Part shown: positions 38,301 through 49,900 of the stretch, piece by piece | How positions within the stretch are numbered: the first letter of the stretch is position 1 | How the letters are laid out: every line of letters starts with the position of its first letter | DNA from: Cystobasidium ongulense | Lineage: Eukaryota; Basidiomycota; Cystobasidiomycetes; Cystobasidiales; Cystobasidiaceae | NCBI GenBank assembly: GCA_022835595.1 | Contig: BQUP01000002.1 | Span: 310,001-374,000 of the forward strand | Direction: 5' to 3' | Length of the DNA: 64,000 nt | The notes under the pieces: generated by a model | The model's input: only the letters and a program-made list of their open reading frames with translations | Database searches by the model: none | Told to the model about the DNA's origin: nothing | Translations under genes and position numbers: made by a program

Positions 38301-40973
38301 TGACTATCTCCTCCTGCCTCTTCTTCTCCTCCTTGACGAGCAAGATGATCAGAATCCATTCCCCACCCATCATATTCCAAGTCGATTGATGTTTGTAAAG
38401 AAGAAGAATCTTCATTTTCATATTCTGAAGGAGGTGGTAATGATCTTCTACCTGAAGAACGATAATGATGCATACTAGTAGAAGGAGAATGTGATCTTGA
38501 AAAAGGTCCAGCTACATGTTGGGCTGAAGCAGTATTTGCAGCAGCAGCAGCTAGAGCAGGAGAGAATAAATTTCCACCTTCAGGAGCTGATCTACTAGTA
38601 AGTAACAGATCAACTCCATTAGGTGAAGAAGAAGGCATATGCATCTCAAATGGGAATAAAGTGCCTTCTCCATGATTATGACTAAAAGTTGTCGTGGAAG
38701 TAGAAGAAGTAGGTGAATTATAATGTAATAGAGTTTGATTTTGTTGCATTGAATGATATAAATGTAAATCATCAAAAGGGAAAGAAGCAGTAGTGTTCGT
38801 GTGATGTGACATAGATTGTGTTCTTGCCCTTTTACTTTTACGATGTTTCGAAGAAGAAGAAGAGGTCGATTTGCCTAGAAGAGTGACTCTCTTCGTCGTC
38901 GCGGGCAGTGACGCTGATTGGAGATCCACAGATGTAGAGGTGGGATCCAGAGAAGCGGACTCGGAAACAGAAGAAAGCCGTAATTTGAGTTTCCTAAGCG
39001 CCGGAACAGCAGGTCTAGCCAAAGATCCATCACTAGTGGAAGAAGAAGAGAAGGGTCTTCTTTGGGAAGTAGACGACGATGATCTCGACGACGACGATGA
39101 TGCCTTCTTATTTCCACTCTTCACGAAAGAAACACTAGAAGGTTGTATATTAGCTTCATTTGTTCCTGTCGGTAATTCCTGTAAATGAGGATATGCCATC
39201 GCGTTGTATATCGAAGATGCTTGAGAATTGTCAGCCAAATTGGCTTGCTGCTGCTGTACAGCTTTATTGTGTGGGCGTTTTCTCTTCCATCCACTATTTT
39301 TGGACAAGCTTGCCATATTCGAAGGGACAGGAGCACTCTGAGCCGTAAATGGCGCTTGCTGCTGAAGTTGCAATTCTCCCTCTGGTAGGGTATGTTGAGC
39401 GCTCTTCTGAGCTCTTGTGAGTCTATCTGTTTTGGCATCGCTTCTGGGTGCTAGTGTAGGTAATGATGATGAAGTAGTGATAGCAGTGGTAGCGGGGGGA
39501 GCAGGCATGATTGGAATGGGTTGAGTAGGTGTAATAGATGGTTGATGGCGCGATGAAGAGCGTCGATTTTGAGATTGTTGCGCTTGTGATTGTGCTTGAC
39601 TGGCAGAGGTAGTATTCGAAGGGGTCGACGATGTGGCTGGTGTTGTTGATGTTGAGGTTGATGGAGGTGCAGACGCTATAGATGCAGCACCACGTCGGTG
39701 TGGGAAAGGATAACCATATCCCATGTTTTCGGATAGGAACCAAAAAGTGCCACGTTTAACGACAGGTTTAGAGCTATAGAGTTAAGGTGTTGATAGAATC
39801 GCGTTTTCCCAATATTGTAGTGATGCAGTCAATGCCAGGATCGTGTCGAAATAAGCGATGACAAAATTGGATGGATTGACAGTGTTGTGATGTGTCGAGG
39901 CGTGTCGTACGAAGGGCAGATTGCAACCAGGTCGTGCGGGGTGAAGTAACGAGGTACAAGCGAGATTGAAAAACAAAAACAAATAGATCAGTATCATGGT
40001 CTCTCCCTTATGCAGCCTGACAATCTCTCCATTGTTCCAGTTTCCAGTTTCCTGTCGCCTCGAAGATATGCGGTTCCGGACCGGGATGAAAAGGTGCCTC
40101 TTCCCACACAGCGACAGAGCGACAGGCGAACAGAGTTTATTGATAGAGAGACGACTCACGCTGCTTCTATGCCTAAACATGGGATATCCTCAGGTGGAGG
40201 GATGGATGATAGTTCATAAGGCGTAAAGATGGGGTTGTAGGGAGGAATTGCCAAGTTTGCCCTTCGGACATGTGATCTTATACAGCTCGAGACGACTGCA
40301 AAGGGTTGACTCCCGCTGTTCACCGGGGGAGAGAGAGATAAGATCAAGGTCAGTTTAGATGATGGATAAAGCGGAGGAGGGATGAGATATTGCGATGATC
40401 GAGGATCATGCTCGTCTTGATTCTCTGGAACGAGGTAAAAGAGGAGGCCACTCACGAGAACTGCCAACCATGTCTTCTAGCGAGTACGAGTGCAATTTCT
40501 TTCGGAGTCAATGCCCTATTGCTGACGCTAGCGAGCACCTTGCCGCAGAGGACGAGCAGAGGATCATTCTGATCGCTTGGATGGAGTGCGATTCCTTTCT
40601 TCGGGAAGGATGGCTCTGGGAGATTGTCGATGAGCGAGGTAGAGATGGCTGCTAGTCCCTGTGCTTGCAGTACATTGGGTGGAATGTCATGCAGTTGGGG
40701 CGTGGATGGTTGCTCCTCGTCCTCTTGCTGATGAGCGTGCTGCCTCCTCGAGCTGCTGCGTGCTGCTGGGCGTGTGCTTTTGGACGTCGTCGTGACTGTC
40801 GACGTGGTGGTGGTGGTGGCAGGAGCGACGGGCGGGCTGACTGTGTCGGTGCTCGCTAGTAGCCCTCCAAGCTGCCCACTACCGTTGTTGCTGCCACTCT
40901 GCCTCGCCGCTGCCGGCTTGCCCTTGCGTGCGCTCGCCATCGTTGTCGCGGGACGGCGCTGCTCGTCGGTCTT

Positions 40974-41006
<33 letters not shown>

Positions 41007-41132
41007 TGCGAACCGGGCGAGTGTGCTGTTCACTGCCTCATGACGACTGTATGTTGCTATAGAGTCGCTGATAGTCTCATGTCCTGCTGCTGCTGCTGCT
41101 GCCTTTCCCCTCGTCCTTCTCGCCGCTATCAT
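35350..41132 (-). CDS. Giant nuclear-type protein: GDS1 winged helix plus C-terminal APSES/KilA-N-like domain
   Basis: Four exons (41132-40456, 40315-40160, 39773-35819, 35727-35350) sum to 1721 residues. The N-terminus has a poly-Ala run and a nine-Ser run encoded by triplet repeats. A GDS1-type winged helix spans exons 1-3: LCGKVLASVSNRALTPKEIALVLARRHGW, then SQPFAVVSSCIRSHVRR, then VKRGTFWFLSEN. About 1200 residues of Ser-, Glu- and Asp-rich low-complexity sequence follow. Near the C-terminus PLLRRVDNDAVDAEALLLSL and GNTWVSLDFARELLNKYG match the APSES/KilA-N pattern (LRRVSDGWVNATAIL ... GTWIPLE), continuing across the last intron into LGIFLADDILLAW. A Met at 39724 looks like a start but lies inside the WFLSENMGYG segment of the winged helix, so one gene is preferred over two. 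The 386-nt second intron is unusually long for this window. A transcriptional role is inferred from the two DNA-binding folds. Confidence 0.78.
37137..37200. repeat. TTC/CTT-rich triplet tract encoding an acidic run
   Basis: Imperfect TTC/CATCTT repeats on the plus strand encode a Glu/Asp run in the GDS1/APSES protein on the minus strand. It is a coding microsatellite, likely variable in length. Confidence 0.6.
40974..41001. repeat. CTG/AGC trinucleotide microsatellite encoding poly-Ser
   Basis: About nine near-perfect triplets in exon 1 of the GDS1/APSES gene, read as AGC codons on the minus strand, giving nine serines in a row. A second run (GCT/AGC type, 41084-41102) encodes six alanines. 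Confidence 0.8.
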
Positions 41133-41243
41133 CCGCTGATGAGATGAGAAGGTGCCTACGCAGGCTTGACTGACTTGAATGGAATGAACCAGGCCAGCCG
41201 GGTAGTCCTCGCTCTTGCGTCTGTCTATCTCATCTACTAGCAC

Positions 41244-41264
41244 GGATGGATGGATGGATGGATG
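41244..41264. repeat. (GGAT)5 tetranucleotide repeat in the leader of the GDS1/APSES gene
   Basis: Five GGAT units about 110 bp upstream of the GDS1/APSES start codon. On that gene's strand it reads CATC repeats. Confidence 0.75.
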
Positions 41265-43593
41265 TCGCAGTCACTCCATCGCCAACTCGTGTCGTGTCCT
41301 GTCGTGTCTGTCGATGATATCGCGCTGACCTGACCCATTCATCCGCCTCATCCAACTCGGCAATGAGATAAAATTTCGATCATCTACGCCGCATGTGGCA
41401 AATTGGTACGCTCTATCTCTGTCTACTATACACGACGACGACGACGCTCGTGGCTGCCTAATCCCTTCCATGCTGCTAGTGTGGACGATGTGGTACTCCA
41501 GTGGACTGTCCTGCAACAATGCTACTGAAGGACACCCAACAATCGTAAACATCTGGACACGACACGCGCGCCTCTACCAAAGCTGGGACTCATCCATTCA
41601 AACAAGGCGCGCGCTAGCTGCAATAGAAGAGGGTTTGAATTGGACAAAGACGAGGGTTTCAACAAAAGAAAACTGAAACCTTCTACCGTAGTGATTGAAA
41701 TTCATATGACGTGTTTTTACCTTTACATACCAGATTCTGCTTGATTAGTGTAGCCACGGGCACGAATCATCATGGCTGTCGAGTCCTCACCCTAAAGTAC
41801 TTACCTGGCATGGTGTCAGGACTTGAGTGGAAAAGCGAACGTGTGATATATTATAGCAAGTCGGCAAGAGTGGACCCCATCTAGGTCATACCGTACTAGT
41901 ACATACAATATCAAAGAGAAACGAGAAGAACGTGCCAAGAAACATACAGTATAAAGCCGCCTACTGCTCACGGTCGGTCAATTACCAAAAGAGCATAACA
42001 GAACCAATGGACTGGGGTATACCAACTACACTACGTTATACTGCGCTATGCACAAAGGTAAGGCCATACCCTGCTATACACGAAATCAGAGAGCAGAACA
42101 GGAGCTCCTCTCTGATATTGAAATGATCCAGCGTCGTGGCTGATAGTCATAATTGCCGAGATATCTACACTTTCGAGTTCGGTTCAAAGTCAAACTCGAG
42201 TGAGAGTGACAAGCGTGAGATGTACAAATAGTTAACAACTCGAGTAACATGGCCATGCTTACCTCGAATTCTATGTTCGTTAAAAAACCTGCTCTTATCC
42301 AATAGACACATTGCTTCCCGAGATCTCTTTGAAAATATGTGTATTGACACCGGAGGAGTGGTTTACACTGTACCGCGGTCTATGAGATAGGAAATGCATG
42401 TGGCTCAGGATTAAAGAAGGGGAATAGTTTTCAAGACATCTCATTTTGAATTTTGTGACTGATGATCTTGTTGCTTGTTGCCCCTCCTGATGCGCATCAA
42501 GCACCCACGCTCGTAATTACACCAAAACAGTCAGCCCACTGAAAGAATGTATGAATGATTAGATCTGAATTAGTTACGAAGGAGGCAAGCGGTTATATGG
42601 TCCTGTTAACGGCTGGCGGACCGTTCAACAGCCATCCTCGAGACACTTTGCCAGAGACGAGGCTTATAATATTTTGCAGCAGCGTAGAGGGGTCCCGTGT
42701 GAAAGGCAGTGACTACCCTCGATGAACGCTCGCTTAGCTGAATTGAATGCAAGGTTTCCTCCATGGCAAGACATACTCTTTGAGTGGTCTCTCTCTTGCA
42801 TTTGGTGAATGTCTGCCCTTTTCTCTGCTGGTCGTTCGCAATTGTGAGGATGATAGCATGGTATTGCTTGCATTGCTTGCATTGCATTGTACCGACACAA
42901 CGCGTACACGGGTAAACACCAACGCTTGAAGGAACGAGGGACATGTGAATTGACAATATGTAGGAAGCTACCGACCCAGTGAAAGCCGGTTGAACGGTAA
43001 TCGAGACTACCGGTAATAGTCCAACAGTCACCATGAGGGTACTAAGATGCGTCCGATGGGTGATCTCGAGAGGGATTGACGCTCTTCCTGGAGCCTGGGG
43101 TGTTGCGTTTATATCGGTAATGAATATTTATGCAGGGCCGACCAGCGTGAGCAACTATATGTATATGGGAAAACTCGAATATCCCTGGCAGCGAAGCGAG
43201 AGAGCGTCAGTATGAGTGCAATACACCATTGCTGTGCTGTGGACGAGCTCACCTCTCTTGCCGCGCCTCCGAGGAGGACTTATGGGGGAAAGCAACCCTC
43301 CTACACCGTGCGTCGCTGATGGCCACTGTTGGCCGTCGCTCGCTGGCCAATTTCCTTCCATTTGCCACACCCTCCCCCCGAAAGCTGAGCCTTCCCTCGT
43401 CTTGCCGGGCCCAGCAAAAGTTCGATCGCCTCGGTCTGCAAAGGCAGAGCGAGGATTCGCCACCAATTTGTGCGGGCGATTGGCTGGCGCGCGAGATTGG
43501 GCGGGCGAGGATTGCGAAGAGAGGCGAGCGAGGTGGACTGTCGACTGTCGATTATCGACGAGCAGCGAGCACCTCCATCCGACCGACTCACCC

Positions 43594-43615
43594 ACATCCA
43601 TCCATCCATCCATCC
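43594..43615. repeat. (CATC)5 tetranucleotide repeat in the RPS18 leader
   Basis: Five CATC units ending three bases before the RPS18 ATG, so almost certainly transcribed as 5' UTR. The tract is the reverse complement of the one near 41250. Confidence 0.75.
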
Positions 43616-43618
43616 GCC

Positions 43619-44806
43619 ATGTCCCTCCTCACTGTGCCAGGTCAGTCTGGCCTGCTCGTGCTCCTGCTCCTGCTGGACCTGCGCTGACGTCCGTGTTCTC
43701 CATCCAGAGCAGCACCAGGTGCGTCGAGCCATCCACTGGCGTCCACCGTCCACCGTCCATCATCATTCATGCAGGAAGCCCGGATAGATAGTCAGACTCG
43801 AGGACAGGAGACGGACAGTGGACAGTGGACAATCGACAACACCCACTAACCACCCCTCGTTCTCGCCCACAGCCCTTCCAGCACATCCTCCGTCTCCTCA
43901 ACACCAACATCGACGGAAAGAGAAAGATCCAGTATGCACTCACAGAGATCAAGGGTGTAGGCAGAAGATACGCCAACGTAGTATGCAAAAAGGCAGATGT
44001 CGACCTAGCAAAGAGGTGGGTTGCTGGCATGCATGCAAGCACACGCAACACCTCAGAGGGACAGCAACTGACGCGCTTCTTGTCAACGCAGAGCCGGTGA
44101 ACTCAACCCCGACGAGCTAGAGCGAATCGTAACAATTCTACAAAACCCTACCCAGTACAAGATTCCAATGTGGTTCTTGAACAGACAGAGGGATATCATC
44201 GACGGAAAGAACGGTCAGGTGGGTTCATCAATCTATCATCTTTGGCTGCTCGATATACGGCATGACTGGGCAAGCGAGCGAGCGAACGTCGAATGAGCGA
44301 GCAAGACCAAGCGAGAGAAACGACGTCGAGCGAGCGAGATGGGCAGATCGCAGATTCAGAGCGGGATGCCGAATACAGGAGAATACATCCTAGAACATGG
44401 TGAACGACGCATCAAACAGATAAAGTTTCAGAAGGGCACATCATGGAAATTTGACGGGCGGGTATCTGCCATGCGTCGCCTCAAACACGATTGAAACAAC
44501 ACGAAGACTTTCAAAACTCGTCCAGAAACGTTCTCGCTCGCTTGCTCGCGAACCCTGCCTGCTCATGCCAGCTATCGACTCTCACACGTAGCCCGAATGA
44601 GGCGAGCATCTTGCTGATCAAATTTCACTTGTCTCTCGCAGCTACTCTCCAATCAACTCGACTCCAAGCTACGTGAGGATCTCGAGCGACTAAAGAGAAT
44701 TAGAAATCATCGTGGTATTCGTCATTACTGGGGTGTCAAGGTCAGAGGTCAACACACAAAGACTACCGGTCGTCGTGGTAAGACCATGGCTGCCAAGAAG
44801 AAGTAA
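43619..44806 (+). CDS. RPS18: 40S ribosomal protein S18 (uS13)
   Basis: Small-subunit head protein contacting the 60S subunit. Five exons (43619-43640, 43708-43718, 43873-44015, 44092-44218, 44642-44806) sum to 155 residues; yeast S18 has 146. Seen: [95 protein letters not shown] and a Lys-rich end. The first exon is 22 nt (MSLLTVP) and the second is an 11-nt microexon (AGCAGCACCAG) supplying EQHQ, matching the QEQG of the yeast N-terminus. The fourth intron (44219-44641, 423 nt) is several times longer than others here and contains a complementary pair listed separately. A (CATC)5 tract precedes the ATG. Tiny 5' exons and a large intron are common in fungal ribosomal protein genes. Confidence 0.96.
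44270..44545 (+). other. Long-range complementary arms inside RPS18 intron 4
   Basis: The arm at 44270-44289 (GCAAGCGAGCGAG-CG-AACGT) pairs with the arm at 44528-44545: 13 bp, a 2-nt bulge, then 5 more bp. It closes about 240 nt and leaves about 50 nt to the 5' splice site and about 95 nt to the 3' splice site. A second GAGCGAGCGAG copy near 44327-44338 could pair with the same 3' arm. Yeast ribosomal protein introns use such stems to bring the branch point near the 5' splice site (known for RP51B); that role is inference here. No clear snoRNA boxes were seen. Confidence 0.55.
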
Positions 44807-46932
44807 ATCTGAAAAAAGACGGATATCATTATCGTCCTTTCTATCTTCTCTTTCAACATACTTGGTCTAGCTATACAAGCCTAGCTTGTACCTCGCATCC
44901 CTATTCCGTAGTTTGACACGTTGTAGATCTTGTGCAACGTCGACTTGCTTTCTGGAGACTCTTTGCCGAGATGACCTGATTGTAACTCTTGTCTATGTCC
45001 CTAAGATGTCAAGTGTCTCGTCAATGCCTCCTCTGGCAGTCAGGGTAATTGCTAATGTAACATTGACTGATGGCTGACCGGCATTAACCTCGTCGATTTT
45101 ATTGCATCAAGTCTTCCACCAAGCTGATTAACTGACACTTTGACATTGACGATGGTTTGTTGAAAATTGGGGCAAGTTTGAAGGACAATCATACAAGCCG
45201 CTCAGTAACAAGGTTCCGAGTGAGTTAGAGCCTCGAGTCGTACAATGGAGGTGAAAACTTGCGCTTACTTCGTACTTATCCAAGTTGAGTTTTGGTCTTC
45301 CAGGCACATTAGTGGAAATGACTTGCTTTTGCAACTTAAACCAAAATTTACCCAATCCAGTTAGAAGAATAACTATCGGATTTTCTCTAAATCTGCATGA
45401 TCTATCAATTTTTCAAGGTTGCGAGATTAAACATGATCTACAAAGGTATCAGTGTCTTCGAAACGATACTGCTTGAAACGAAACATGCAGAAGCAAAAGA
45501 AAATGGGCATGGACAAAAGGCTTGGGAAGCCCGAGGGACTGTTAGGAAAATGCAATGCCTAGCAACAGAGTATCATGGCCAAACGGGCATTCGGGACAAT
45601 GAATTAATGATTTATGGAAAGTGGCATATCGGTATTGCAGATTGTTAAATGATAAATGACAAAAGCAAAGATCTAAAGACGATGAGGACAGAAAAAAGGA
45701 AATGTAAAATGTAGAGAAGTGCAGAAGATCACGCAAGCAGAAATATGGAGTAGTCGGATTGTAAATGCGGGCACGGAGATGGAAGATTAATAGAAGTAAT
45801 CACGCAGTGATAGTGGATGGTCAGAAATTGAGACTTGGAATAATTTGCACACAGACGAGACCACCTGCATGCAGTAACATAACTCTCGAACTCGCTCAGC
45901 TCAGCCTCCGTCCAGGGGCTGTGCCGGTACTATTATTGAAGGTGCCGGCCTTGTTAGAAGCGGAGGGAGTCTACATGGTGAAGCGTAAGTATGAGTTCCA
46001 CCGACATTATGCGTAGCGTGTAAGTGCTGCCTTACTCTTGTCGGCGAAAGTTGCCTTGATCCTGGACGCGAACTGGCAGCAGGTGTAGACTGGATTTGCA
46101 TATATAAGTACTGCATAGTCACCTGGTCGACTCGGCATGTGTCACGCTGGTGGGCAGACAGCCACTCGGGCAGATCCTTGTTATTCTTGAACAAGAGGGG
46201 GACTGTTATTCTTGAATAAGAGCGGGACTGTCAGCTAGGTGCGACAGGCTTAGTATGTGCCCAGCAGTCACTGAATCATTCCGATTATTCGGCGCATGCA
46301 GTCTCGCGGTCCTTGCGTGGGGGAGGTTTCGATTCAAATTCATACCGTTGGGAGCGCAGCTTAAAGTAATGTCTCGTGAGTGTGAGTAAAGTCGAGCTTC
46401 AAGTAAGGAGCACATGGCTTGCATGCGCATATGAATAACTGTTAATGTTATGTGCTTACTGTCGTCATGCGATGAAATGTGATGTATCGGGCTCAGCGCC
46501 TGAAAGGCCCAGCTCCGCGCAGCATTCTACCACGTCATCTGCAATGGGAGGGTTCTTCGGCTGATAAACTTCTGGCATCCCTGCTTACGTTAAACTTAGC
46601 TAGAACTCCTGTGGTCAGGGAAAACACAAGCGTAGTGCATTAGTCGCTGTGTGTCCCGATGACCTTAGTGTCGTAAGGAGTCATTTCTGGCAGGCAATGC
46701 TAAGACTGCTTCACCCACGTGCATGCAATATACATGATTCGCCTGGAGTAAACTTTGTCGAAAGACTAGGTTGGGAATTGATATTTGCACAACAACATTT
46801 GCAACCCCTTCATGACTGCTGACCTGTACAAACTTCGTTTTGACTGTTCGTAGAGAGACAATGTGCAAAGCAACTGCATTTGTATTTGGGAGAGTGTTCG
46901 ATCTTTTATTTGTGATCTTTGTAGAGCGAGGC
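44807..46932. other. 2.1-kb intergenic region between convergent RPS18 and SET1
   Basis: It lies between two stop codons, far more than 3' UTRs need. Open frames are short (up to about 85 codons) without motifs. One 25-nt tandem duplication is present (46179-46228). A non-coding RNA cannot be excluded, but nothing identifies one. Confidence 0.4.
46179..46228. repeat. 25-nt tandem duplication with two mismatches
   Basis: Two adjacent copies starting TGTTATTCTTGAA and ending GGGAC differ at two positions. It is probably a slippage or repair duplication of modest age. Confidence 0.6.
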
Positions 46933-49900
46933 CTAGTTGAGGAAACCTCTGCATCCCGAGCTACCGCAGAGGCAGACAATCTTTTCATCCTCGATGGGGA
47001 AATGGTAATCGTAGGTGATCTCATCACCTTTGTTGATGACTTGCTTTGCGTATATGACGATCTTCTTGCTGTTACCGACCGATAGAATCTTCGCTGTACA
47101 ATTTGGCGTACAGCAGTGATTGATTAGGCGCCCGAGATTGCCTTTCATCGTCGCATCGATAACGACATCATCGTCCACACGGCTGGAAAAGGTGTATGTA
47201 AGCATAGCACCGCAAAATAGCACCAGTAATAAACTTACAAAAGGTAGCTTGAACCAATACCTTGTCGCTCGTAGCCTTTCTCCCGCTTATCTGCCACTTG
47301 CTGTCGAATTTGCTCGCCGACGTACTCGATAACCATCTCACCAGCGGGGATGTATTCCAAAGCGTACAAGCCCCAATCATGAATTGGACTTCGTGCGAAT
47401 CGAAGCTGCTTCTTTCGGGTTCGGAGCTGATTGAGCTGTAACAGGTCGGTATCGGTTGCTGTTGCCTTCTTGTGCTTGTCCAAGCCTGAAGCCAAGTGAC
47501 GAGCGTTGACACGTGCAAGACGCGATACTGAGAGTGAGGAGTTGTTTTCTTTAGCTGGTTCTTCTTTGGCTTGATTCCTGGCCAGGAGATATCGCAGTTT
47601 TTCCTGCTGTGGAATCTTGTAGTAGCCTTCAGTGCGAGCACACCCTGTCTCGTGACGCGGTTCTACGATGTCCAACTCTTCTGCACCATCTCGTTCATCC
47701 GCCACTGGCTCCTCCGGCAATACAGCTTGCCCAGCCCTCTGTCGCGCCAGTGCAATTTTCAAGTAGTATAGGTCTTCTTGGTCAACATTTTCCACGAGAT
47801 TGGACAAGGGGTTGACTTGCAGGGGCGGCGTCTCTGAAGCCTTCTTCTTCTGCTTGACATTCCGGCGGCCTTTACCTTTACCTCTAGCAGCGGCCTTCTT
47901 CCCAGGCGCCTTGACAGCTTTGCTCACTATTGAAGTTTCGGAAACGACAGGAGTGATGGGTGCAGCCGACTCCGGTGGCGTGGGGGACGCAAGTCGAGCT
48001 CGCTTGGCAGGTTCATCTACATTTTCGGAAGGTTCCCGCTTAGTAGAGGAACTACTGGATTCTGTAGGCGCAGGCGTAGGTAGCGTGATGACTGCCTCGA
48101 GCGGAGCGAGCTCATCTGCCTCTTGCGGCGCATTAATATGCACAACCTCGCTGCTCTGCGCTATATCGCGGTCCGATTGTGTATCCTGCGCTACAAGCTG
48201 AGATTCGGCATTTTCTGGAACTTCTGATGACTGTAGTGCAATCTCCTTCCGGTCCGGAATGTCTTCATCTCTCTCGTCTTCATCACTGCTAGTAAAGTAA
48301 AGCTGCTCCACTAGCTTGGTAGTTTTGCTCTTCTTCGCTGCCTTCGATTTCGTGGCGGCACTACGTCGTTTGTTCTGTACACCTGTCGAAGCGAGAAGCG
48401 GGCTCTTTTGTCTCTCCAAAGTTGGTTGCATAGCTTCAAAGGTATGTGGATGCGCCGTTTTGGAAGGTCCACCGCTGGACAAGTCTATCGCACGGTCGTC
48501 CAAGCCTGAAAGTTCGGATTGCCGAAAGAGCTCCGAAGTGTCCTTGCGATTATGCTCTGCTGTCGCAGCCCGGATACGGATGCGCTCTGCTTGCCGACTG
48601 AAGCTAGGCAGCCTTACACTTTCAGCAATGTCATCTATTTCCGCAAGTGATGGTGCCGATATATAGGGAGTATTTGCGTGATCACCGGTCGTTCTGTTAA
48701 AGTCTTCGGAAAGGCTGGCATCGTTGTCAACTACCTTGCTGGGTGATGTTTGCCTAGTCTTCGAGGGACTCTCGCCTCCAGCGGCAGTTCTGGCGTTCTG
48801 TCGTAATTCATGCTGGTTCCAGCCACTGACGATCTGAGTGGCAGCTAATCGTTTACGAAGATCGTCGTGAAATGCCTGTCTAAGATCCCGAATAATGATG
48901 GCTCGAGCTTCTAACAGAATGTCACGAGCCGTCGATATTGGCGCTTCTCTGTCGGGGACGACTGCAGGACGGGACGACTGCACAGTGTCCTTGCGACGAG
49001 CACGTGCTTCAGCCTGAGCAGCAGCTACAGCTTTTACCCTTTGGCGCGCATCTTCCTCGGCTTCCTTCATGACCTCTTCGATCATTTCGGATGTGGGCGG
49101 CGTGTCTTCAAGTCGCACGGGAACCAGCAGGCCGACGAGTGGCTTTTCCGCGCACAAGTAGTATGCATTTTTCGCACCATTCTTGCTTGTGAAAGTTGCA
49201 TAGTAGCGATCTGCGTCTTCGAAGACCTGGTAATAAATGGCCGCCGAGCCAAGTCAGTTTCGTTCGAAGTTGGTGGGCTGTCGGCCAATGTACTTACTGC
49301 ATGCGGCTTCCTGCCAGCCAAATGACCTCTGATCATCTCAACGTTGACGAGCACTTGACGTGCTGGGAAGTCAGCAAGCTCGCGTTTGTTGACGGCAATA
49401 TATGGGTACTCCTGATCGGCAAGCTTTTGCAATACATCGATTTTTGTGCGATATTCCTTGCTGATCTGCGGACCTACGGCCAAGGCAGGACCAGGAAGCG
49501 GGAGGCGCCGGGACTGTCGAGAGCCAGGCCCGTAAACTCTATCGTCATCTCGTAGTCTCCTGTTGACAGCCTCCTCCGATTCATTGTCGCTGTCACTTGC
49601 GCTGTCGGTTTCTGATTGAGGACGCACGCGCTGTCTTGAGAAATCAGCCCGATCCCGTGAGTCGTCGCGTCTGCGCCGCGAAGCAGAGGGTGGTAAGCGA
49701 TAAGGCTCTCGCGCTGCAGGAGCCATTCTGGCCGGCGATACCATAGGATACGGACGTCTTTGCGGTGATGTGCGAGGTGGTGTCCGGTCCCTGTAAGATG
49801 GCCTACGTGTGTCGGGTTCGCGCCGACTAGCTAGAGGTTCGGCGGGCAATCTGTTACTAGACGGTTCAGGGCTTCTCGAGGGGCGGTCTGGATTCTGCGA

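Larger units (their letters stand above)
41133..43618. promoter_or_regulatory. 2.5-kb divergent intergenic region between the GDS1/APSES gene and RPS18
   Basis: This is the longest non-coding gap in the window. It contains a (GGAT)5 tract at 41244-41264, a short ATTGCTTGC repeat at 42861-42890 and a (CATC)5 tract at 43594-43615 directly before the RPS18 ATG. Promoters of both genes are expected here. No coding frame with recognisable features and no tRNA-like element was found. Confidence 0.45.

Noticed and set aside
35684-39724. Treating the 1346-codon frame beginning MGYGYPFPHRR as a separate gene
   Set aside because: The Met is preceded in frame by VKRGTFWFLSEN, which continues the GDS1 winged helix from the two upstream exons, with matching splice phases.
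44219-44641. snoRNA hosted in the RPS18 intron
   Set aside because: No convincing C box (RTGATGA) paired with a D box (CTGA) and no H/ACA layout was found; the GAGC-rich arms explain the structure better.
45765-46016. 83-codon ATG frame between RPS18 and SET1
   Set aside because: No motif, no splice context, and of a length expected by chance in a 2.1-kb gap.
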